Shown in pieces: positions 31,984 to 42,097 of a stretch of DNA of 64,000 nucleotides. The notes below the pieces were generated by a model, which was not told the origin of the DNA, searched no databases, and was given only the letters and a program-made list of their open reading frames with translations. Every line of letters starts with the position of its first letter. Position 1 is the stretch's first letter. The stretch comes from Candidatus Pantoea edessiphila. Its GTDB lineage: Bacteria; Pseudomonadota; Gammaproteobacteria; Enterobacterales; Enterobacteriaceae. The DNA lies in the NCBI RefSeq assembly GCF_002933345.1, contig NZ_PDKR01000004.1:1-64000 (forward strand). Direction: 5' to 3'. A program made the position numbers and the translations under genes.

Positions 31984-32644
31984 TTGATATAATGATCTTA
32001 GTAAAAGATTTTTTTAAATAAAAACCCCTAGGTAAAGTTAAAATAATTTTTCCTTTGTCACTAATTGCTTTAGTTAATATTTTGTTATTAGCAGCTTTAA
32101 TCTTGATTTTTAAGAAAGTTCCATGATAGGAAGCAATTTTATCAATTTTACCTAAAACAATCATTTCTATAATTTCTTCCCAATCATTACGTAATATAGT
32201 ATTTTCTGTTATATTAGGACTCCATAGTAAAGATGTTGCAATTCTGCGCATTTTTAAAGGAATATTTTTTTTCCCTTCTATAGGAATCCATAAAATGCTA
32301 GATAATTTATTTTGAATATTACTAGTTTCCCAAGTAATACCGATATTATTTATCAACGGAACTGAACAGACAAAAGTATCCTCAATTGGATTACCATATG
32401 AGTCTATTGGTATGGTTTTTAATTCTATTCCAAGATGAGCAAAATCTTGCTCAGCTTTGTTTTTTGAATCTACACCTAAGTATAACTCTATTAATCTTCC
32501 AATCCATCCTTTATCCTTTTTTAAGTTGTATGGAATTTCTAAACCAGCATTAGCTGCTAAATTTCCTATTGTAAATCCCGCTAAAGCTTGAGCTCTAGCA
32601 AATAAGGTAATTTTATTTTTTGGCTTATTTAAAAAAAAATTCAT
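31970..32644 (-). CDS. mutH: MutH, methyl-directed mismatch repair endonuclease
   Basis: Nicks the unmethylated strand at hemimethylated GATC after MutS and MutL recognise a mismatch. The 224-residue product (E. coli 229) keeps the catalytic Asp, Glu and Lys in EQDFAHLGIELKTIPID, plus TFVCSVPL, ITWETSNIQNKLS and the C-terminal LTLPRGFYLKKSF. mutS is present at the right end of this window. Function requires MutL and Dam methylation, which cannot be checked here. MutH is often lost in reduced genomes. Confidence 0.95.
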   Translation of the reverse strand: MNFFLNKPKNKITLFARAQALAGFTIGNLAANAGLEIPYNLKKDKGWIGRLIELYLGVDSKNKAEQDFAHLGIELKTIPIDSYGNPIEDTFVCSVPLINNIGITWETSNIQNKLSSILWIPIEGKKNIPLKMRRIATSLLWSPNITENTILRNDWEEIIEMIVLGKIDKIASYHGTFLKIKIKAANNKILTKAISDKGKIILTLPRGFYLKKSFTKIIISNHHY

Positions 32645-32745
32645 AGATTTATGTTAATTAAATTTGTATAATTATCTGTTATTAAAAATAAATTATATAC
32701 TATCAGTTGCTTATATATTTTATATTATAACAATATAAACTTAAC

Positions 32746-32771
32746 AAAAACCATTTAATTAAATGGTTTTT
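32746..32771. repeat. 26-base palindrome with T-tract upstream of mutH
   Basis: AAAAACCATTTAATTAAATGGTTTTT is a perfect palindrome, followed by two more T on the plus strand. It could fold into an intrinsic-terminator-like hairpin with U-tract. It sits about 100 bases upstream of mutH and about 40 bases before the rppH remnant. No plus-strand gene ends here, so it is either a terminator left from a deleted gene or a palindromic binding site. Confidence 0.5.
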
Positions 32772-32811
32772 TTAATAAACTAATTCTTACAAACAAAATT
32801 TATTTAAATTT

Positions 32812-33285
32812 ATGTTAATATAGTATAGTATCGTAATTATTATATGTAACAAAAAAAGATAGCTGTTATGGTTCAAACATCTTAGAAAGATTTTTGGCAA
32901 TGTCCTTATAATAGGCATTAAAGTTACGTAAAAAAACAACTGAAAAAGCGATATGTCTATACTTATTTTAAGTAATAAGATTATCTAAAAAAGACTTATG
33001 AATATTAGTACACAATAATAACTGCTTAAGTTATAAATTACAAAAAAGACTAACGAAATTAATTGAGAAACCATTATGCATAGGGCAAAAATAAAAAGGG
33101 TTTTTTCCTTAATTAATAGATAATAAAAATTAAATTAGATTAATATTCATTATATTAAAATTATTGAATTAATTGATCAACAATATTGAATTGTTGGTAT
33201 ACTTTACATCATGTTGTATTATTTAAGAAATAAGTATAACGTACAGTAATGAAAATTTTTCAGATATTAATTATGAAAAATATAA
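32812..33285 (+). pseudogene. rppH: Remnant of rppH (RNA pyrophosphohydrolase)
   Basis: Most of the gap before lgt is a readable rppH pseudogene. SIVIIICNKKR*LLWF matches VGIVICNRQGQVMW. From 32942 one frame reads EKAICLYLF*VIRLSKKDL*ILV, then NNNCLSYKLQKRLTKL and IEKPLCIGQK*KG, aligning almost gap-free with the E. coli stretch from EQAMYRELFEE to CIGQKQKW. Near 33205-33283, HHVVLFKK*V*RTVMKIF matches RQVVSFKRDVYRRVMKEF. Stops sit at former Gln, Glu, Arg, Asp and Tyr codons and the Nudix glutamates are lost. E. coli order is rppH-ptsP-lgt-thyA; ptsP is deleted. Confidence 0.88.
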
Positions 33286-33379
33286 TTTTTATATAATTAA
33301 TTTAAATTGCTATTTTATTTGATACTTTTTTAGTATCGTCTTTTATTTAAATTCAATAAAAAATGAATAACTTCAAAAA

Positions 33380-34246
33380 ATGAGTATAAAATATATAGTT
33401 TTCCCTAAAATAAATCCTATTATTTTTTCCATAGGACCAATAGATTTTCGTTGGTATGGTTTAATGTATTTAGTGGGATTAATTTTTGCTTTATGGTTAG
33501 CTAACCGTCGTATTCATAATATTTATAATAATTGGAAAAAAAAAGAACTAGAAAATATAATATATTTTTGTTTTTTTGGTGCGGTTTTAGGTGGCAGAAT
33601 TGGTTATATGTTATTCTATAATCTGCCATTGCTTATCGAAGATCCCTTATCTTTAATTAAGATTTGGGAGGGTGGTATGTCTTTTCATGGAGGATTAATA
33701 GGTGTTGTTTTAGTAATTATTTACTTTAGTTATAAAAATAAATATATGTTTTTAGAAATTTCAGATTTCATAACTCCTTTAGTTCCATTTGGATTAGGTG
33801 CCGGTCGTTTAGGTAATTTTATCAATGGTGAGTTATGGGGTAGGGTAACTTTAAAATCTCCTCTAGCAATGATGTTTTCTAATGCATATCATGAAGACTT
33901 ATTATTTGCTTTGGATAATCCAAGATATCAAGAATTATTAAATTATTATGGTGCATTACCACGTCATCCTTCACAGCTTTATGAGTTTTTTCTTGAGGGT
34001 ATATTATTATTTCTAATATTAAATATATTTATTAAAAAATCTAGACCGATAGGTAGTACATCTGGTCTTTTTTTAATTTGTTATGGTATTTTTAGGACTA
34101 CAGCAGAATTTTTTCGTGAACCAGATATTCAATTAGGATTTTTTTATAATACTATTAGTATGGGACAGATTTTATCAATACCAATGGTGATAATAGGTGG
34201 CATAATTATTATTTGGTCTAACATTCGTTTAAAAGAAAAGGAATAA
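33380..34246 (+). CDS. lgt: Prolipoprotein diacylglyceryl transferase
   Basis: Inner-membrane enzyme adding diacylglycerol to the lipobox cysteine of prolipoproteins. The 288-residue product (E. coli 291) has several membrane helices and the family blocks WEGGMSFHGGLIGV (essential His), GLGAGRLGNFINGELWGR (essential Arg, Asn region) and LPRHPSQLYEFFLEG. Retention implies some lipoproteins still reach the envelope. Its stop codon abuts the thyA start directly, so lgt-thyA-recC-recB is probably one transcript. Confidence 0.96.
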   Translation: MSIKYIVFPKINPIIFSIGPIDFRWYGLMYLVGLIFALWLANRRIHNIYNNWKKKELENIIYFCFFGAVLGGRIGYMLFYNLPLLIEDPLSLIKIWEGGMSFHGGLIGVVLVIIYFSYKNKYMFLEISDFITPLVPFGLGAGRLGNFINGELWGRVTLKSPLAMMFSNAYHEDLLFALDNPRYQELLNYYGALPRHPSQLYEFFLEGILLFLILNIFIKKSRPIGSTSGLFLICYGIFRTTAEFFREPDIQLGFFYNTISMGQILSIPMVIIGGIIIIWSNIRLKEKE

Positions 34247-35038
34247 ATGCAAGATTATCTTAATTTGTTAAGGTATATACTAGAGAAAGGATCATCGAAA
34301 CCAGATCGCACTGGTATTGGTACTATATCTGTATTCGGTTATCAAATACGTTTAAATTTAATCAATGGTTTTCCTTTGATTACTACTAAAAAATGTCATT
34401 TTAAATCAATAATTCATGAATTGTTATGGTTTTTAAGAGGTGATACTAATATAAAATATCTAAAAAAAAATAATGTTTCTATTTGGGATGAATGGGCAAA
34501 TGAAAAAGGAGATTTAGGACCTATTTACGGTAAACAATGGCGAAACTGGGAAACAAAAAAAGGTAAAATTGATCAGATTACACAAGTAATTAATCAGTTA
34601 AAATTTACTCCTCATTCACGTCGTATTATTGTTTCATCTTGGAATGTAGGTGATTTAAATCATATGGCATTACCACCTTGTCATGTTCTATTTCAATTTT
34701 ATGTAACAAAAAATAAGCTATCTTGTCAGTTATATCAACGTTCATGTGATGTTTTTCTTGGTTTACCTTTCAATCTTGCAAGTTATGCATTATTAGTTCA
34801 TATGATAGCACAGCAATGCGATTTAAATGTTGGTGATTTAATTTGGGTTGGAGGTGATGTTCATTTATATAATAATCATTTAAACCAAGCTCGTTTACAA
34901 TTAACTCGCATACCTCGTCTGTTACCTAATTTATCTATAAAAAGAAAAGCTAATTTTATATTTAATTATCGTAGTAGTGATTTTGAAGTTAAGGATTACA
35001 ATCCTTATCCAAATATTAAAGCACCTATAGCTATATAG
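34247..35038 (+). CDS. thyA: Thymidylate synthase
   Basis: Methylates dUMP to dTMP with methylene-tetrahydrofolate. The 263-residue product (E. coli 264) shows the arginine loop [29 protein letters not shown], the catalytic cysteine in [30 protein letters not shown] and HLYNNH. ATG follows the lgt TAA with no space, and AAAGGAA at the lgt end serves as ribosome site. Same lgt-thyA coupling as E. coli. Confidence 0.97.
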   Translation: MQDYLNLLRYILEKGSSKPDRTGIGTISVFGYQIRLNLINGFPLITTKKCHFKSIIHELLWFLRGDTNIKYLKKNNVSIWDEWANEKGDLGPIYGKQWRNWETKKGKIDQITQVINQLKFTPHSRRIIVSSWNVGDLNHMALPPCHVLFQFYVTKNKLSCQLYQRSCDVFLGLPFNLASYALLVHMIAQQCDLNVGDLIWVGGDVHLYNNHLNQARLQLTRIPRLLPNLSIKRKANFIFNYRSSDFEVKDYNPYPNIKAPIAI

Positions 35039-35045
35039 TAATTTT

Positions 35046-38000
35046 ATGTTTTACGTATATCATTCAAATCAACTTGATGTTCTTAGAACGTTATTAAATG
35101 AAACTATTAAAAGCAATCCTATTAAAAACCCTTTTAAATCTGAAGTAATGCTTATACAAAATTTATATATGGCTAGATGGTTGAGAAAAGAAATAGCATT
35201 AAATTTTGATATTGCTGCAAACATTAAATTTATTATATTTACAGAATTTATATGGAGTATAATTAGTACTGTAATACCTGATATTCCAGTAAAAAAATTT
35301 TTTAATAAAAATGATGTCATTTGGATGATTATATGTAGAATGCCGTTCTTATTAAAGAAAAATGAATTTAGTTTTATTACAGATTACCTAGATGGTTGTA
35401 AAAATGAAACTAATCTATTTCAATTTAGTTTACGTATATCAAGTATATTTGAAAAATATCTAATTTACAGACCCAATTGGCTTAACATTTGGGAATGTAG
35501 TAAATTTGTTAGCAAACTTGGTGATGAACAATTATGGCAATCAGCCATTTGGAGAGATTTAATCTCTAACTATACGAAAAAATCAAAAAGATCTTTATAT
35601 CAATCTGATAATTTTTATTCTCTTTGTATAAAAAAAATAAAAAATACTAAAAATACATTACAATTTTTACCTCAACGTTTATTTATTTTTGATGTATCTG
35701 CATTTTCTCCCTATCACATGCAAATTTTAAATACAATAAGTGATTTTATTGATATTCATTGCTTTTTTAAAAACCCATGTTGTAATTATTGGGGAGATAT
35801 TCAAAATTATAAATTTTTGTCAAAAAAATCAAAAAACAAGCAATATTTTATTAATAAAAAAGATCAAAATTATTTTGATGATATATCAGAATATTTAAAA
35901 GAAACATATGAACAGCATATTAACAATCCTCTTTTGGTATCATGGGGAAAAATAGGTTGCGATAGCCTTTGTTTTCTGACTCAATTAGAACCTAACAATC
36001 ATATTGATGCTTTTGTTAATATAAAAAAAAATAATTTATTAAACTATATTCAAGATGATATCCTTAATTTAAAGAATAATTCTATTATAGGTTTAAATTA
36101 TAATGAATTAAGATGTAATAATAAAAAACAATGTATAGATACAAGTGACCAATCTATTTCTATTAATGTTTGTCACAATATTGCACGTGAAATTGAAGCA
36201 TTACAAGATTATTTATTAAAATTAATAAATTATGATTCTAGTCTTAAAATAGACGATATAATAGTTATGGCATCTGATATTGACGTATATATACCATTTA
36301 TTAAAGCAATATTCTCCAATACATCAGTTGATAGATATTTGCCTTTTACAATTTTAGATCGTCGTGCCATTAACGAACATCCAATAATTATTGTTTTTTT
36401 AAGATTATTATCTTTAGATAATAATTATGTTTTTGAAGATATTATGGCTATGTTAGACATAAAATCTTTATCACATCATTTTTCTATAGATGAAAACCAA
36501 TTAATACTATTACAAAATTTAATTAATAATGTAAATACCTATGAAAAATTGAATGAGTTAAAAAGAATATCTATGCATAAATATGATAAAAATTATCATA
36601 TTTTACTTAATGAGATTAAAGTAAACTTATTAAAATACATTAATAAAAATAAAAACTACTCACAAAAATTTTTGCCTCATAATATAACAACAAAAAAATT
36701 ATTAGAGATTTTATTAAGTAATTTAACCAATCTAATTTTCCAACTTAATAAATTAAATATAACATTATCAAAATGTTATTTCTTAAAAGATTGGTTATTT
36801 ATAGGTAAACAGTTAATTAATAATTTTTTTAGTATAACTTATGAATCTGAATCAATTTTATTGTTATTAGAAAATAATTGGGAAAGATTAATACAATCTG
36901 GAATAAAAATAATTTCTAAAAAAATTTCAATTAAATTATTGCGTGAGATTTTATATACTAATCTTAGTAATCAGCTCTTGGGTAAAGATTTCCTTAAAGG
37001 AAAAATTAATTTCTGCAATTTAATGCCTACACGTTCTCTCCCATTTAAAGTAATATGTTTATTAGGAATGAATAATGATAAATATCCACGTAGGTCAAAT
37101 ACAATTGAATTTAATTTAATGTATAAACAACCAAATAAAGGAGATTTTAATAATATCGAAGAAGACCGTTATTTATTTCTTGAAACTATAATTTCCGCTA
37201 AAAATACACTTTATATAAGTTATATTGGTTGGTCTATGCAAGATAGTACAGAATTGTATCCTTCTAATTTAATAACAGAGTTATTAGAATATATCGAACA
37301 AAACTTCTATCTAAAAGGAGATGAAAATATTGAAATAGATAAAAATAATAAAAATATTCAAAAACATTTAATGATATATCATACTAGAGCACCCTTTGCA
37401 CCAAATAATTTTAAATATAATTCAAAAACACAAAGTTTTGCTTATGAGTGGTTACCATCAGCACGGGGTACAGGTATTCCACAATCTAGTTTTATCAAAG
37501 CTATAGATGTACCTAAAATCAGAATTTTAAATATAAAGGAATTATTATATTTTTGGCGTCATCCCATACGTGCTTGGTTTAATAAAAGACTAGGTGTTCA
37601 TTTCTATATAAAGGAACATGTTTTATCAAAAAATAAATCATATCTCTGTAATAATTTAAAATATTATGAGATTAAATCGCAATTATTAAACGCATTGGTA
37701 GAAAATAATATTAATGCTATTCAACAGCTTTATATTCATAATAAAACAGTTGGTAATTTACCTCCTGGAGTTTTTTCAGAATTATTCTGGCAATCTCAGC
37801 AAGAAACAATGCAACAAATAGTATCAAAAATCTCCTGCAGTGATATCAAAAAAAGTAGAAATTTGGAAATTAATTTAAAAATTAACAACCTAACTTTAAT
37901 AGGTTCATTAAACCAAATACAAGAATATGGATTATTGCGTGGATATCCTGATGTACTTACCATCAGAGATGGATTGACATTTTGGCTGGAACATGTTGTA

Positions 38001-38417
38001 TATTGTGCAATGGGTGGTTCTGGTATTAGTCAAATATTTGGTCTTGATAAAAGCTATTGGTATTTCGATAATATATCTCAAACTAAAGCTATTGAATTTT
38101 TAAATCGTTATATTGCCGGTTATCATTACGGAATGAGTCAACCAATACCTTTATTGAATAAAAGTGCTAATGCTTGGTTAAAATATTGTTATGACAAAAA
38201 GGAAAATCAATTAATAACTGACAAAAATGTTCAAGCAAAAGCATATAATCGTTTGTTAACAGCTTGGAATGGTAAATATAAAATATCAAATGGAGAAAAC
38301 ATAGATCCTTATATGAAACGCTTATATCGTACTTTAGGTGATATAGAAATAGAACAAATAATTGAATCTACAAAGAGTTGGTATTTACCAGTACTTCAAG
38401 CACAAAAAGATATTTAA
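35046..38417 (+). CDS. recC: RecC, exonuclease V gamma subunit
   Basis: Scaffold subunit of RecBCD that splits the duplex and, in E. coli, scans for Chi. The full-length 1123-residue product (E. coli 1122) begins MFYVYHSNQLDVLRTLL and is open throughout. Typical blocks such as YMARWLRKEIALNFDIAAN near the start, the RSLPFKVICLLGMNNDKYPR segment and NPIRAW-type HPIRAWFNKRLGVHF are visible. RecC is itself a non-catalytic helicase/nuclease fold. It starts seven bases after thyA. The ptrA gene found between recC and recB in E. coli is deleted. Confidence 0.95.
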   Translation: MFYVYHSNQLDVLRTLLNETIKSNPIKNPFKSEVMLIQNLYMARWLRKEIALNFDIAANIKFIIFTEFIWSIISTVIPDIPVKKFFNKNDVIWMIICRMPFLLKKNEFSFITDYLDGCKNETNLFQFSLRISSIFEKYLIYRPNWLNIWECSKFVSKLGDEQLWQSAIWRDLISNYTKKSKRSLYQSDNFYSLCIKKIKNTKNTLQFLPQRLFIFDVSAFSPYHMQILNTISDFIDIHCFFKNPCCNYWGDIQNYKFLSKKSKNKQYFINKKDQNYFDDISEYLKETYEQHINNPLLVSWGKIGCDSLCFLTQLEPNNHIDAFVNIKKNNLLNYIQDDILNLKNNSIIGLNYNELRCNNKKQCIDTSDQSISINVCHNIAREIEALQDYLLKLINYDSSLKIDDIIVMASDIDVYIPFIKAIFSNTSVDRYLPFTILDRRAINEHPIIIVFLRLLSLDNNYVFEDIMAMLDIKSLSHHFSIDENQLILLQNLINNVNTYEKLNELKRISMHKYDKNYHILLNEIKVNLLKYINKNKNYSQKFLPHNITTKKLLEILLSNLTNLIFQLNKLNITLSKCYFLKDWLFIGKQLINNFFSITYESESILLLLENNWERLIQSGIKIISKKISIKLLREILYTNLSNQLLGKDFLKGKINFCNLMPTRSLPFKVICLLGMNNDKYPRRSNTIEFNLMYKQPNKGDFNNIEEDRYLFLETIISAKNTLYISYIGWSMQDSTELYPSNLITELLEYIEQNFYLKGDENIEIDKNNKNIQKHLMIYHTRAPFAPNNFKYNSKTQSFAYEWLPSARGTGIPQSSFIKAIDVPKIRILNIKELLYFWRHPIRAWFNKRLGVHFYIKEHVLSKNKSYLCNNLKYYEIKSQLLNALVENNINAIQQLYIHNKTVGNLPPGVFSELFWQSQQETMQQIVSKISCSDIKKSRNLEINLKINNLTLIGSLNQIQEYGLLRGYPDVLTIRDGLTFWLEHVVYCAMGGSGISQIFGLDKSYWYFDNISQTKAIEFLNRYIAGYHYGMSQPIPLLNKSANAWLKYCYDKKENQLITDKNVQAKAYNRLLTAWNGKYKISNGENIDPYMKRLYRTLGDIEIEQIIESTKSWYLPVLQAQKDI

Positions 38418-38494
38418 AATTTATCATATCTAATTACATAATAACTAATAATTTGATTTTTTGAAAATTATTAAAGATAATAAATTGTTATTTT

Positions 38495-41400
38495 ATGAAT
38501 GAGTTAAATATGAAAATATTAAATCCTATAACACTTCCAATTAAAGGTAATATACTTATTGAAGCTTCAGCTGGAACAGGTAAAACTTTTACTATTAGCT
38601 TATTATATCTAAGATTATTGTTAGGCCTTAATAAAAAACATGAATATTATAGACCATTATCTGTTGAAGAAATTTTAGTAGTAACTTTTACAGAAATAGC
38701 TACAATTGAGTTACGTAAACGTATACGTAATGATATCCATCAATTAAGATTGAGTTGTATTCAAGGAAGAAGTTTTAATCCTATGCATCAATTATTGTTA
38801 GAGCAAATCGATGATAATAAACAAGCTATAAAAAGACTATTTTTTGCAGAAAAAAATATATACAACGCAGCTATATATACAATACACAGTTTTTGTAGAA
38901 AAGTTCTAAAATTTTTTGATTTTGAATCAAATACGTCATTTAGGAATAAAATATTATCAGATGAATATACATTGTTTAAAAAAATTACTCTGAATTTTTG
39001 GAATAATCTCTCTTGTTCTATATCTCTAGATGTAGCACGTATCATTTCAAATGAATGGAATAATGCGGAAGATCTATTATTTACTTTATATCCTTTATTT
39101 CGAAAAAAAAATGATATTATCAATTGTTTATCTTTTTTAGATAAAACTTTAGAATTAAAACACAAAAATAATTTAGATCAAATTAATTCTATAAAAAATA
39201 TATGGATAAATCATAATAATAATATATTAAAAATTCTAAATTCTTCTAAAATTAATAAAAGAATTTATAATAATAAAAATTTAAAAAATTGGGTTGATAA
39301 AATAACAGTATGGGCAAATAGTATAACTTTAGATTACACAATACCAAAAGATCTTCAAAGATTTAGACAATCTATAATTAATGAAAAAAATAAAGATAAT
39401 GATAAAATCATTGATTTTAGATTATTTAAAGAAATAGAAAGTTTTTTTATTAATCCTATATCACTAAGAGAAGATTTTATAAAAAAAGCTCTAGCTGAAA
39501 TTACTATTTCTATAAATAAAGAAAAACATTTACAAGGTTTATTAAGTTTCGATGATTTATTACATGAATTAGATAAAGCTTTACAAAGCTCTAAGGGTGA
39601 TTTATTAGCTCGTAATATAGGTACTTATTTTCCAGTATCTCTAATTGATGAATTTCAAGATACAGATTTAAAACAATATAGAATTTTCCAAAAAATTTAC
39701 ATCCAGCAAAAATTAAATCAATCATTAATAATTATTGGTGATCCAAAACAATCAATTTATTCGTTTCGCGGTGCAGATATATCTTCTTATATTAATATGC
39801 GTTGCGAAATTAGTGATATTTATACTTTAGATACAAATTGGCGTTCTTCATCAGAAATGATTGAGAGTGTAAATTGCTTATTTTCAAAAATAACCTTACC
39901 ATTCATGTCGCCACAAATTCCTTTTATACCAATTAAATCTGCTATTGATAATAAAAAAATAAAGTTTATTTTTAATGGAAATAAATATCCTTCATTGAAC
40001 ATTTGGATACATCCAGTCAATAATATTGATTGTATGGATTATGAATATGATATTGCAAAACAGTGTGCTGCTGATATAAGTAATCTATTATTAGCTAAAA
40101 ATAAAAAAAAAGCTTTTTTTTTAAAAAAAAATAATAAATTACATTTATTACAACCTTCAGATATTGCAGTATTAGTAAGAAATCGTAGAGAAGCTAATTT
40201 AATTCGTAATGCACTCAATTTATTTTCTGTATCATCAGTTTATTTATCTGAATTTGATAGCGTTTATAGCACTGTAGAAGCACGTGAATTTTTCTATCTA
40301 TTAAAAGCAATACAATCTCCAACACAAGAACAACTAATACGTACTGCCTTAGCAACCTCTATGTTTTCAATTGATTCAAAAACTATTGAATCATTATCAA
40401 ATAACAATTTGATTGTCTTAATTAAAAAGTTTTCACGATGGAAATTATTGTGGCAAAAATATGGTTTAATGCCAATGTTTCGTAATATTATATTAGAATA
40501 TAATATAGCAGAAAATATATTAGCTTCAGAGAATGGTAAACGTAGATTAACTGATTTAATGCATATTAGTGAATTATTACAAGCAGAATCTATGGTATTA
40601 ATTGGTCCAAATGATCTTTTAAATTTTTTTTTCGAACAAATTAACAAACCAAATAATCAGATTTCCAATCAGCAATTACGTTTAGAAGAAGATTGTAACT
40701 TTATAAAGATTATTACAATACATAAATCAAAAGGTTTACAATATCCTTTAACATGGTTACCTTTTGCTGTGAGTTTTATGGAACATGATAATAATATCTA
40801 TTGCAATAATAACAATGGTCTCTCTTTAAATACAAATGAAGATGTAAACGATATACAATCATTTAAAGAAAGAATGGCTGAAGATTTACGTCTTTTCTAT
40901 GTAGCAGTCACTAGATCTATTTATCACTGTAGCATTGGTATTGGAACTTTTATAAAAGGAGGATATAACACAAAAAAAAATACAAATGATTTATACAAAA
41001 CTGCACTTGGTTATTTATTAAAATGCAATAAATATACCAATATTAAACAATTAAAAGATTATATTAGCGAACTAAAATACATAAACATAAAAGCAATTGA
41101 TATTGATTTAAAACCCAATAAAAAATGGCAAGAAAAAAAAATCATTGACACTACTTTAAATAATCTTAAGTTAAATAGAATTTCGTCAGATCTTTGCCAA
41201 AGTAATATATATCCTGAACAAGAAAATGAAATTGGTAAATTTACTTTTTCATCTGACTTTGATGAAAATAATTTAATTAACTATTATGTAAAGAAAAACT
41301 CTTTAATAAAGGAAAAAAGTTCTTTAATAGTAACTAGTCATTTTCCAAATGATTTAAAATTTAACACTTTTATAATTTCTTTATTTAAGTCTATGAATTT

Positions 41401-42040
41401 AAATACAATACCTAAAAAATCATGGTTAGAATATCAATTAAATAGATGTGGATATTCTTTAGAACTATTATCTGATATCCATAAATGGATAATAATAATA
41501 CTTTGCAAACCACTTAATTCAGAAGGTTTAAGTCTTATCAATATGAAAGAAACAGATTATCTCAATGATTTTAAATTTTTTCTTATGATTAAAAATAATG
41601 CAGTTATATCAGGGTTAAATAGATTATTGAGTAATAAAGATAAATTATCAAAATATGAAAATAATATTAGCTTTGATAAAGAGCAAGGTATTATTCAAGG
41701 TTATATAGATTTAGTATTTATTTGGCATAATAAATACTATTTGCTCTATTACAGATTAGATTATTTGGGCAGCCATAACATCTGTTATACAGCTCAATCC
41801 ATAAAAAGCAAAATTTTTAACAGGAGTTTTAATTTTAAAAATCAATTATGTACTTTGGCATTTCATCGTTATCTTAAACATAGATTAAATGACTATAGTT
41901 ATGAAAAACATTTTGGTGGTGTGTTCTACTTGTTTTTAAAAGGATTAAGTGAAAATTTACTTAGTAATGGTATTATTAAAATATTTACAGATAAAAATTC
42001 AATCCAAAAATTGGATATATTAATTGGTAAAAATAAATAA
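38495..42040 (+). CDS. recB: RecB, exonuclease V beta subunit, helicase intact but nuclease site altered
   Basis: 3'-5' helicase and, in E. coli, the only nuclease of RecBCD. The 1181-residue product (E. coli 1180) keeps all SF1 motifs: EASAGTGKTFTI, LIDEFQDTD, IIGDPKQSIYSFRGAD, DTNWRSS, TIHKSKGLQYP and LRLFYVAVTRS. The C-terminal nuclease domain is present and alignable, but key residues changed: E. coli His956 (TFLHSLFE) is Ile961 (TFIISLFK), Asp1080 and Lys1082 (LLDYK) are Tyr1085 and Arg1087 (LLYYR). Asp1067 is kept as Asp1072 in GYIDLVF. The nuclease is probably dead. recD, expected directly downstream, is absent. Confidence 0.95.
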   Translation: MNELNMKILNPITLPIKGNILIEASAGTGKTFTISLLYLRLLLGLNKKHEYYRPLSVEEILVVTFTEIATIELRKRIRNDIHQLRLSCIQGRSFNPMHQLLLEQIDDNKQAIKRLFFAEKNIYNAAIYTIHSFCRKVLKFFDFESNTSFRNKILSDEYTLFKKITLNFWNNLSCSISLDVARIISNEWNNAEDLLFTLYPLFRKKNDIINCLSFLDKTLELKHKNNLDQINSIKNIWINHNNNILKILNSSKINKRIYNNKNLKNWVDKITVWANSITLDYTIPKDLQRFRQSIINEKNKDNDKIIDFRLFKEIESFFINPISLREDFIKKALAEITISINKEKHLQGLLSFDDLLHELDKALQSSKGDLLARNIGTYFPVSLIDEFQDTDLKQYRIFQKIYIQQKLNQSLIIIGDPKQSIYSFRGADISSYINMRCEISDIYTLDTNWRSSSEMIESVNCLFSKITLPFMSPQIPFIPIKSAIDNKKIKFIFNGNKYPSLNIWIHPVNNIDCMDYEYDIAKQCAADISNLLLAKNKKKAFFLKKNNKLHLLQPSDIAVLVRNRREANLIRNALNLFSVSSVYLSEFDSVYSTVEAREFFYLLKAIQSPTQEQLIRTALATSMFSIDSKTIESLSNNNLIVLIKKFSRWKLLWQKYGLMPMFRNIILEYNIAENILASENGKRRLTDLMHISELLQAESMVLIGPNDLLNFFFEQINKPNNQISNQQLRLEEDCNFIKIITIHKSKGLQYPLTWLPFAVSFMEHDNNIYCNNNNGLSLNTNEDVNDIQSFKERMAEDLRLFYVAVTRSIYHCSIGIGTFIKGGYNTKKNTNDLYKTALGYLLKCNKYTNIKQLKDYISELKYINIKAIDIDLKPNKKWQEKKIIDTTLNNLKLNRISSDLCQSNIYPEQENEIGKFTFSSDFDENNLINYYVKKNSLIKEKSSLIVTSHFPNDLKFNTFIISLFKSMNLNTIPKKSWLEYQLNRCGYSLELLSDIHKWIIIILCKPLNSEGLSLINMKETDYLNDFKFFLMIKNNAVISGLNRLLSNKDKLSKYENNISFDKEQGIIQGYIDLVFIWHNKYYLLYYRLDYLGSHNICYTAQSIKSKIFNRSFNFKNQLCTLAFHRYLKHRLNDYSYEKHFGGVFYLFLKGLSENLLSNGIIKIFTDKNSIQKLDILIGKNK

Positions 42041-42097
42041 ATATTTTATTATTTTATAATACATGATTATTTCTATCTAAAGTATAAAATTGAATAT

